From the NCBI GenBank assembly GCA_947000775.1, contig CAMQGK010000297.1, positions 633,001-697,000 on the forward strand: DNA of 64,000 nt, read 5' to 3'. The stretch is from Pterois miles. Taxonomy: Eukaryota > Chordata > Actinopteri > Perciformes > Scorpaenidae. Below are positions 55,256 through 64,000 of this stretch, piece after piece. The position numbers and the translations under genes are program-made. The notes beneath the pieces were generated by a model. The model searched no databases. It saw nothing but the letters and a program-made list of their open reading frames with translations, and was not told where the DNA came from. Position 1 is the stretch's first letter. Each line of letters opens with the position of its first letter.

Positions 55256-58200
55256 GTAAGATGCTGAAATGATCAATTAATGCTCTAAATTAACGGCTCG
55301 AGTAAACTAATGTATTATGCATATCAATATGAAAGCATCCCAAATACAATAACGCCTCATCATCTTGTGAAGCAGCAGGGACATGAGTTCATTCTTACAT
55401 TTATTATATTATATTCTCCTTAAATTATATTTAATTTCACATGGTCCAGATATTTTAATGTGTTTCTGCTTCTCTATACCAGAAAACTACATGGACCGAG
55501 GACCTGATGTGGGTAACTGTCCAAATCCTACCGGAGACATTAAGGTCTGTGTCATTTCTATCTCTCAGAAACTGTGATTTCTGTTTACACTATTACTCTA
55601 TAATATACAGTATATATACATGTACCTGAATCAATGCTGGATTACCAGCCAAGGGCCCCAAAAACTCCAGGTTCATAATCTGGACATTTTTTTGGGGTAA
55701 TATTTGAACTCAAAGAGGTCCAGTAGCCATTTTTTGGCTATTTTGAACAAAATCAGATTTATCTGCCGAGTATGTTGCATCTTTCTGATTGTACTCCCAC
55801 AGAAATAGAAATAATAGATAGAAACAAGGACAAGAAGGCTGTGCAGTAAATGTCTATAATAGACAGGACAGTTATGTACACATGTATGGGAAAAATAGGT
55901 GTATAAATTCATATTAATGGATTAAAATATGTAATCACAAATTAATCACGCATTTTGTGTCTGTTGAAAATGTTCCTTAAAGGGAGATTTGTCAAGTATT
56001 TAATACTCTTATCAACATGGGAGTGGACAAATATGCTGTTTTATGCAAATGTATGTATATATTTATTATTGGAAATCAATTAACACAAAACAATGACAAA
56101 TATTGTCCAGAAACCCTCACAGGTGCTGCATTTAACATAAAAAATATGCTCAAATCATAACATGGCAGCAGGCTTGGAGCGTTATTTAGTCTCCTATGTG
56201 ACGAGCTAGTATGACATGCTACAACCTAAAAATCGCAAGTTGCGTTAGTGCGTTAAAGAAACAAGTGGCGTTAAAACAAATTTGTGTTAACACGCTTTAA
56301 CCTTTACAGATCTAGTGTGTATAAATAAATGTTGATCAACAATAAAATAAGAAATAAAAAATGTCTATGTACAAGTCAAGTGTTCTGTGAGTTGTTAGCA
56401 ATACAAATAGTGCAAACAACTAAATTGTGAATGATATACATAGACTGGATGATTATGTACATTATATACATGTTTATATACAGCGTGTAGGATTTATATT
56501 GACAGTGAATTTGTATTAAAAACTATAAGAGTTCTAATCTAATCTAATCTAATCTCTTTGTAAATTTCTCCACTGTGGGACAAATAAAGGAATATCTTAT
56601 CTTATCTTATCTTATCTATGACAGCAGCAGTGGATATTTGGTGTTGTTGACAGTGTGACTCATTTACAGTATGTGTTCATCAGAGTGACGGCCTGCATCT
56701 GGTTCAAATCATCTGATTTCACCTGACGCTGACACTGGTGTGGATCATGTTTATAATGAATTAAAGCTGCTCTACAGTATTAACGCTGGTTTCCAGCAGC
56801 AGCCGCCAGCTGCCCAGGACCTGAGGACACAACAAGTATTTAGCACCTAAAGAGTCCGATATTTCTGTCAGAAGATGGTGGAGAGCAAACAGAGGGAGAT
56901 ACAAGAACAGCTTCTTCCTTCAGGCCGTCACGCTGATGATCGCTTAACACCAAATATCCACTGCTGCCGTTATAGATCAGAATTTAAGTCTTTAATAAAC
57001 AAGTTTTCTTATATGTACACGTCATCTGTCACTGTCAATATAAACATTACTTAATTATTACATGTACAAACTATACATAATCATCAATCAAACTTTGCAC
57101 ATCTGTATTGTTTACAATTCACAGAACACTTGACTTGTATTTAGACATTTATTTATAATGTTTATATATATGCTTATTCTTTCACGTGTACGTAATGGTC
57201 CTGTGTTCTTTACAGCTATTGTCCAGACGTCTTGTCCCTGTAACTAGCTGTTTTTTTTTTTTTCTATTTCTTTGTAATTACATTGTGAGATGCAAAAAAA
57301 GCAAAAAGTCAGATTCCTTGTATGTGCACACGTACTTGGCAAATAAATGTGATTCTGAGCAGGAGAGTGAATACTGGATCTACATTCACCAGACTGCCAT
57401 TAACATGACAACTGTTGCTGTGTTGCTGCTTGGTTAATAAATAAGTGAATGTTTGCGAACATGTTCATCAATTTTACTTTATAAGGTGATAATATACTAC
57501 AATATGTCCATGTTGTGTTTACAGTTACAGTTAAAGTTTAACCCCGGCGGCAGTAGCTCAGTCTGTAGGGAGTTGGCTTGGGAACCGGAGGGTGACCGGT
57601 TCAAGTCCCGACATGGACCAAGAACTGAGTGTGAACTGGTAGCTGGAGAGGTGCCAGTTTACCTCTTGGGCACTGCCGAGGTTCCCCTGAGCAAGGCACC
57701 AAACCCCCAACTGCTCGGGGCGCTTGTCAGGAGCAGCCCCCTCACTCTGACATCTCTCCATTATTGCATGTTTGTGCATGTGTGTGTTTCAGGTCTGCAT
57801 GTACCGTGTATAAGTTAACAACAGAGTGAAAAAATTGAATTTCCCTTTGTGGGACTAATAAAGGAATATCTTCTTCTTCTTCTTCTTCTTCTTTACCTAG
57901 TTTCCTGACATTGACGACGCCACTGTTTCGTTCACAATTAAAGAGGAAAGTCCAGATGAGATGTTGTGGATCAGTGATTCTGCTGGACCCATCGGTGAGT
58001 CAAAGAACTGGACTTTGTGCAAAAAACAAAACAAAAAAACAAAACCTTAATGCTTAAATTAAAGGGTAGCTTGAGTGTTTTTCAACCTGGATCGTATTTT
58101 GCAGTGTTATCTAAGTGACTAATAGGGCCAACAATCTCTGAAACTGGTCCAATATTGAGAGAGAACGCTGTAGACGGCAGCTACCATGTGGTGCTTTCAG

Positions 58201-60809
58201 GTCAAACTGGAACATTTGCACCCGCTAAAAGTGCTTTTCAATGTTATGGCTGAATATTTAGATTCCCACATTGTGGATGAGGCCTTTGAATTCACTGTCC
58301 GCCCGTATTTATTTGAGCCGGAGTAGACTTAGATTTCACAACAAGACTTCTCCTTGAGCTGGACTTGGACACAATAACAAACAGACCAGACCAAGAGGAA
58401 GGTAAGAAAAACACATTTTTTCTCCGTAGCAGACCTGGGCATTAAACGACCAGAACCGGCCCTTGTGATGGTTCTGCCCGGCCCGGGAGGTCTCAGACAA
58501 ACCCCACGATTTTACTTACGAAGCTAAAAAAAAACAGTAAAGAAAATAGCTTTTGTTTTGAAATTCTTGTGTATTGTTAGTGTGCTGTTTCCTGTCACAC
58601 TTGACATTGATGTAAACTGACGTGAGTGATGTCTGAAGTAGCGTCACCTGTTGAGGCGGCACATCTATAACAAGTCATGGACTGCTAAGTATTTTTTTGC
58701 GGAGGGTGGTGGCAAAGCTGTGTGCTTAGTTTGCAACAAACGTGTGGCTGTATTCAAAGAAAACAACTAGAACCGTCACTTTGAGACAAAACATGCAGAA
58801 AAATGCAAAGGAGAGGACATGTGGGGGGCTGCTAACTAAGCTACAAATGCAGCAAGCACTTTGTACAAAGCTGCATGCAACGAAAGAAGGAAATGTAAGA
58901 GTTAATGTTAAGTTAAATGTTAAATGTAAGTATTAATGTGGAGTTAAATGTTAAGTTTTATTAATGGAAACATTACTAACCAAAACAGATTTGGTCCTGT
59001 ACGGTTCAGACTCCTGTATATAATGTAATTTTATTTTATTATGTAATAATATGCTGTATGGAGTGATTTTCAGTATACTAAATGCTGAAAAATAAGTACC
59101 CAGTATGTTTTCTATAGTGGCAAAATAGAGGTTACAGCTGACAGTATTTGTTTGGCCCCTGGCAACAATCTGGGTTTCTCATGTGGCCCCCCATGAAAAA
59201 TAATTACCCACTGCTGCTCTGGATGGTGCTTTCCATAATCTTGACTCTAATAATAACAATCTGAGCCTGTAAGTGGCAAAAACAAGCTTTTTTTAGTGAA
59301 GATAATATTACATTGATGCTGCTCACTTCCCTCACAGCTCATCTCGCGGCTGCTGGTTACAGCGTTCTCCCTTAATACTGGACCAATTTCAGGAAGTGTT
59401 GTCACTAACAACAGCTTGTATATGTGCCGTTCCCGGTCTTCTGGTTTCTCTTTTTGAATGACAAATACAGACTACCACCGCCTGCTGGTGTGGAAAGTTA
59501 GTTCGTCTCACGCAGGTGCAGAACATGCTAACTGGCCGTCGGCTGTAGTCTTTGCGGTGTGTGCAAATGCAACTTGTCGGCGACAGACAAAGGTGACGTG
59601 AGGTGAAGCAACTGTCGGCCTTCATTGCCGCTAGTTCTGTGACGTTGGCTTGGTGTGTCTGCACAATTAGATGCAAAAACATGGGAAGATCGGGTTGACA
59701 AATACCAGCGTTATCCTTTAACTTTATGGTCCCAACATCTGTCACTTGCAGGTTCTGCAGCACAATACCGCAACACAGCTAATGCTCCAGAGAGGCAGCA
59801 GCTTGAAGAGAGCCATCAGTTAAACCATTCAGAGGTCGCCACAAGAAAAACATCTGAGTTCGGTGACTTGTACAACTCTGGTCAGCATGCAGGAGATGTT
59901 AGTGGCCTCCAGTTCACCGTCAAGACAGAAAAAGAGGAGGACCGATCAGGATTCAGTCAGGATGGATGCCAGCGCGGTGCAGGGAAGCAGACTCAACTGG
60001 CTGCTGACTTTTCCATTGACGAAAGAGAGAATCAGCTCTGGTCATCCATAATTGAAGGTAATGACATTGATGCTGGTTTTCCTGACTTTTCTAGTGTGGT
60101 GGAGGAGTACTCCAACACATTTCCAGACCATTCTGATGTTCACGTGGTCTCTAACACGACCAAGTCAGCCAGCGTCCAGCAGGCGTCCTCTCAGAGGCCG
60201 TGTAATGGGATCTACAGCAGTGAGTATCAGAAGGACGTTCCACAGTCGTCCAGTTTTCAACCCAGACCTCAGGGCGGCCAATCGCAGCAAGACAGGCCGA
60301 AGGAACAAGTCTACCCGCAGAGAAACCCCTCACATGTTGCCCATCCGAGGCAGCCGGATGAACACGCTGAGAGGGAGACTGCAGCTGGAGACAGACCGGT
60401 CGTAAGTCACTCGCACAACACTTTCACAGCAGGCAGCTTCCACTCTCACAGACCTCTGTCCGGCGCGGGGCGGGGCTACGCTTGCTTGCACTGCGGGAAG
60501 ACGTTCGGTCGCCTGCACCAGTTCAAGCTGCATCAGCAAAGCCACAAGAGAAAACGGGCGTTCTGGTGCACGGTGTGCGGGAAGAGCTTCCAGTGTTCGT
60601 CCCACCTCAGCATACACCACCGGACGCACACGGGCGAGAAGCCGTACGGGTGTGGACAGTGCGGGAAGAGGTTCACGCAGCAGAGCAGTCTGAGGGTGCA
60701 CCAGCGTACGCACAGTGGGGAACGGCCTTACAGCTGCTCACTGTGCGGGAAAACATTCATCTTGATGCACCATTTGAAGCGGCACAGAATCATTCACACG
60801 TACAGCTGA
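55048..60809 (+). CDS. ZNF gene 4: C2H2 zinc-finger protein, four coding exons, 473 aa
   Basis: Exons 55048-55255, 55483-55544, 57901-57994 and 59752-60809; phases 1, 0 and 1, total 1422 nt. The start MATCIPFQSQLSSIMEVLVK aligns with the sister genes. Exon 3 carries FTIKEESPDEMLW and exon 4 FTVKTEKEED, then ENQLWSS, followed by four C2H2 fingers at residues 364-473. Helices: GRLHQFKLH, QCSSHLSIH, TQQSSLRVH and ILMHHLKRH. The first linker is KRKRAF instead of TGEKPF. The same exon count, phases and IKEE exon occur in ZNF gene 1, far away on the other strand, so these two are the closest pair in structure. The protein should be a nuclear DNA-binding regulator; targets unknown. Confidence 0.87.
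55483..55544 (+). CDS. ZNF gene 4, exon 2 (62 nt)
   Basis: Acceptor CTATACCAG, donor ATTAAG before GTCTGT (a weaker donor). It codes for ENYMDRGPDVGNCPNPTGD and IK, with no domain. Accepted because phase 1 in and phase 0 out are both needed to join exon 1 to exon 3. Confidence 0.68.
55900..56310. mobile_element. MITE family D copy in intron 2 of ZNF gene 4
   Basis: AAAGGGAGATTTGTCAAGTA, CTCTTATCAACATGG and GAAACCCTCACAGGTGC match the copies at 39776 and 49334. Confidence 0.6.
56520..57370. repeat. LINE 3' tail fragments
   Basis: (TCTAA)n near 56540, TTTCTCCACTGTGGGACAAA with AATAAAGG and (TATCT)n at 56565-56617, and GGCAAATAAATGTGATTCTG near 57338. No protein remnant. Confidence 0.5.
57542..57891 (+). 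repeat. SINE R1, full copy 3
   Basis: Head CGGCGGCAGTAGCTCAGTC, B box GGTTCAAGTCC, body CTGAGCAAGGCACCAAACCC, tail GGGACTAATAAAGGAATATC and then (TTC)n to 57891. It ends nine bases before exon 3 of ZNF gene 4. Confidence 0.88.
57901..57994 (+). CDS. ZNF gene 4, exon 3 (IKEE exon)
   Basis: Acceptor CTTTACCTAG directly after the SINE tail; donor ATCG before GTGAGT. It encodes VSFTIKEESPDEMLWISD, matching exon 12110-12209 of ZNF gene 1. Phase 0 in, phase 1 out. Confidence 0.78.
58430..58900 (+). mobile_element. hAT-type BED-finger relic in intron 3 of ZNF gene 4
   Basis: From about 58693 the frame reads FFAEGGGKAVCLVCNKRVAV, then a TAG stop, then NRHFETKHAEKCKGEDMW. C-x2-C with H-x4-H is the BED pattern found in domesticated and active hAT transposases. 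An in-frame stop and an early end show it is dead. The edges are uncertain. Confidence 0.65.
59752..60809 (+). CDS. ZNF gene 4, exon 4: four C2H2 fingers
   Basis: Acceptor CACTTGCAG; the first two bases complete a Gly codon. VKTE is at 59919-59930 and the conserved tryptophan at 60039-60041. All four fingers have intact cysteine and histidine pairs. The protein ends a few residues after the last histidine (IIHTYS). Confidence 0.9.
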
Positions 60810-62353
60810 GGTGGAGATGTCCACGGGGATGTTGCTCAGTTGAAAAGACAAAAATGACCCTCAAAACCAAACCAAAAAACCAGTGAGGCAGCTTTTTGGT
60901 TGGGATTTGTAACTTTGTGGCGTTGCTCACAGACTTTGTATATTAATGCATATTCTACTATGCAAAATCCATTTGGATGGACTTCAAGATGTTTGCTTCT
61001 TTTTTAAAATACGTATAAATATTAAAACTGAATAGCATCTTCAAACAGAATTCACAGTATTTTTAAGACACATCCGAAGCTAGAAATCCAAAAAAACAAG
61101 GTATGAAATGTGGAGTTATGAAACCGATTTCCTCTTACAGTTACCTGCATACTGATCTTCAGTTTAGCTCCTCATGTAGAAATATGCCTTACTTCATCTC
61201 AGCACTGAAACTGTAGAAGCACAACATGCTCATTATTCTCCCCGTTACAGTCACAAGAGGGATTTCCATTCACAGCCAGTGAAGCACCTCTCAGGTTTAT
61301 GTATCCGTGTCAACATGGATGAAAACCTGCCTGACTGTTGTTCTCGGTTGATTTTTCTTCCATAAATATCCCCAAATCCTCTGCCATTTTGTTATGCTTT
61401 ATATTAAAGGATCATTTAAATCAGCAGGTTTTTTCACTGTTTGTAATTCTCAGGTAATTCTTGCTGAGTTCATTTTCATTCACTGTATTCAATCATTTGG
61501 TCCTCAAAATCAGACTTAGAAAACTTAAATGTTCCCAAAGGGGTAATTTGTGGTGCAGCACAGCAAACAATAAACGTTATGACAAAACACAGAACAATCA
61601 AGGTTATAATACTTTTGACTTTTCTTTTATAATTTATTTTATTTTAGTTTGTTAATGTTGAGCTTAGTTCAGTCAATCAGAAAGGTTTAAGATAAGATAA
61701 GAAGAACCTTTATTAATCCCCGGAGGGAAATTCGGTTTAGTTTTTATAGTTTTAGATTTAGAGCCAGGTATAATGTTTCAGAAGGATGCAGCTACATTTA
61801 TGTGTAGGAATGACCACAGTGTTTAATATTTAATCTTTGCGCTACTGTAATATCTGATGTGAAGCGGTTGTGTCACATCTCCTGGAAGGACAAATCTATT
61901 CAATTTCTGTCCTTCAATGTCACAAACAAATTTTTTGATAGTGATATGTTATCGCTAGAAAATAGCTAAAAAAGTTTCTTTCATTTTCACGCTTATTTTT
62001 ATTTTAGTTTCAGGTTTAATTTACTATAAACAACCCAAAGAACAACAAAGACAACAACAAAAGTCCGTGATCATGATCTATTGATAAATAGGACTTATTT
62101 TGCATATCCCTATTTATTGCACCCCCCAGTCTATGAGTTAACATCCTCCCGAGCCTGTATCGCCATGCTGGCATGCACGGCTTGTTAAGTTGGGTTACCG
62201 CCATAGGAATATATTACTTTTTAACACGGTTGGTTCTAGGGCTTCAAATAACGATTAATCTGTTGATTATTTTCTTGATTAAGCGATTAGTTGTTTGGCC
62301 TATAAAATGTCAGCTGGGTCATTTGGGTCTGGGTCAACAGATCAGACTGCTGC

Positions 62354-62384
<31 letters not shown>

Positions 62385-63700
62385 TTAATCTGCCCACAGG
62401 TCTGAACAGCTTTTCATTGGTTGGTCCTGGACTGATTTATTTATTTTTCTAGAAAATAGCAGAAAATGCTGAAAAAGGACCTCAATTTTCTAGAGCCCTT
62501 TTACAGTACTGGCTTTTTTGACCAGCAGCATAAAACCCCAGTTTGCAGTAAAATGAGGAATGATTGATGGATAAGTAACAATTAATTAATGATCAAAAAC
62601 TATTTCTGATCTACTATCAGTGTAGTCATCGACTAACTGATTCATCACTACCCAAATTAGGGCCTCAGTCAAACCTGTAGTTTTGTCTCTGTGGTTGATG
62701 AAATGACACCAGAGGGCAGCGTAACTCATCCTTTAAATCATCACAGCTGCCTGAACAGCAACACTAGCTTCACAATTCAAAGTTCCTGTTTTATGCAAAA
62801 ATTAAAAGAAGATTTTCAGAGGTTTGACTACCTTTACTATAAAAACTGAGGCAGCGGCTCTCAGCGCGGCCCTGCTGTTAGGACAGTAGCGCTAGTAGTA
62901 GTTATTGCCAGAAATGATTTACTGTGTATTAATAGCATTCATGCATGCTAGTAGAGGTTTCAGCAGACCTAAGCACCATTTAGATGAGAGATCACAGTCT
63001 TCCTGTTTGTCCAGACCAGAGCTTTGTCAGTAGGGATACTGTGCTGTTGTCTGATTCATCTGGACACACTATCTTTACATTAATAGGAAAGTCTGTCTTT
63101 GTTGTGTCCATGTTTTAAGTGTATTTTCCACTTTCCTCTTTCACAGCAACAGGGTCGTGGGTTTGACTCTGGCTTGGGGTCCTTCTGTGGGGAGTTTGCA
63201 TGCTCTCCCCGTTTAGAGTGGGTTTTCTGCTCTGGCTTCCTCCCACAGTCCAAAGACATGCAGGTCAATTGGTGACACTGGTGACAATGTGAGCATGAGG
63301 TTGTTTGTCTCTATGTGCCCTGCGATGGACTGGTGACCTGTCCAGAGTGAACCCCGCCTTCGCCCAATGCCAGCTGGTATCGGCTCCAACCCCTGTGACC
63401 CCTAATGGGATAAGTGGTGGCAGATGGATGGCTTTAGTTTGGTTTGAAAGAGTTACACAGGTAGTAAAGTGCATACTGCTCTGGAACAGCCTTCATGATG
63501 GATGTACTGTTTGTTTTTTATTGTAGAGCTTCACTCTCACACTACAAACACTGACAGTAATTTAAAGGTGTTAGAGGAAGCGTGTCTTTCAAGTCAGGTC
63601 TTCCAAGTTAATGATTTCCCTTTACGCTGAGGGTTCTTGCAGGGGTGCCGACTACAACTTTTTTCCCTCCTGTTTCAAATACAGTAAAAAATATACAACT
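60810..63700. other. 3' flank of ZNF gene 4 and repeats, no gene
   Basis: Holds ATTAAA at about 61020 (weak polyadenylation candidate), a reversed LINE tail (61690-61736), a family E MITE relic (62235-62310), a run of about 30 C near 62356, and an R2 fragment. Confidence 0.5.
63140..63432 (+). repeat. SINE-like repeat R2, 5'-truncated
   Basis: Starts at CACAGCAACAGGGTCGTGGG and follows R2 to GACCCCTAATGGGATAAG and GATGGATGG. The A-box head is missing, the B box is degraded to GGGTTTGACTC. Confidence 0.7.
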
Positions 63701-64000
63701 TAACGGGCCAGTTTGTAGCATTTTGGGGATCCCAAAAAGACTTTTTTCCATAGACGTACATTGAGAACGAGATGTCCATAAATCAGCAAATAATTTCCCA
63801 GTACGAACACTTGAATAACTCTTATTTAAATCATTAGGTCCTAAAAGTTTAACAGCCTAATCAGAGTTATTTCTCTTCCTCCATTCAGGTGAAAGAGACC
63901 CAGACGGTAGTGCAGAACAGACAAACCAAACACTGCGGTAGCTGTACGTCTGTAAGTGTATGGGATGTGCAAAACTGTGGCACCGCCAGCCGCTGTCCGA
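63700..64000. mobile_element. MITE family A, cut by the window end
   Basis: GGGCCAGTTTGTAGCATTTT at the start and CAGAACAGACAAACCAAACA later match family A. The right end lies outside the window. Confidence 0.5.

Noticed and set aside
60330..60713. Antisense open frame across the fingers of ZNF gene 4
   Set aside because: It mirrors the sense zinc-finger codons (GC-rich and free of stops in the reverse frame). The sense frame has the conserved ligands.

Overview
This is animal nuclear DNA, most likely from a percomorph teleost fish. Genes are split by GT-AG introns with consistent codon phases, a fish-type ARHGAP30 gene is present, and the gaps are filled with families of MITEs, tRNA-derived SINEs, LINE tails and hAT relics that look familiar from spiny-rayed fish. 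The species cannot be fixed from the sequence alone. All exon models below were built by reading splice sites and checking phase by hand. No alignment or transcript data were available.

Layout. 1-4 kb: the last two coding exons (+) of a gene I do not recognise. 4-9.5 kb: intergenic, with two MITEs. 9.6-15.0 kb: ZNF gene 1 on the minus strand, four coding exons, three C2H2 fingers; its introns hold MITEs and a 1.6 kb minisatellite (12.5-14.1 kb). 15-18 kb: intergenic, around a probable promoter of ZNF gene 1. 18.4-30.3 kb: a complete 13-exon model (+) for a 1291-residue RhoGAP protein, best matched to ARHGAP30. 30.4-32 kb: SINE and LINE debris. 32.1-35.2 kb: ZNF gene 2 (+), two coding exons, four fingers. 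38.6-48.5 kb: ZNF gene 3 (+), one N-terminal exon followed by three phase-compatible finger exons. 55.0-60.8 kb: ZNF gene 4 (+), four coding exons, four fingers. 60.8-64 kb: repeats.

The main biological content is a local cluster of four related zinc-finger genes. Each starts with a short exon coding for a helical, heptad-like N-terminal module containing KAAVAEI, ending in phase 1. Every finger exon (six in all) then carries a sumoylation-like VKxE motif in acidic sequence, and a tryptophan (usually QLW or a variant) about 25-42 residues later. This looks like a family-specific effector architecture joined to short finger arrays, comparable in layout to KRAB or FiNZ zinc-finger families but with a different N-terminus. 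Three of the four genes also share a TTTACGGTA element upstream of the first coding exon.

Mobile DNA shapes the genes. A SINE tail forms the polypyrimidine tract of an acceptor site in ZNF gene 4, a hAT element with an 8-bp duplication lies in an intron of ZNF gene 3, and a minisatellite appears to have grown from a segment of a dispersed repeat. Several G- and A-rich patches (23.9, 24.9, 39.4-39.6 and 53.2-53.3 kb) look like badly resolved assembly rather than biology.
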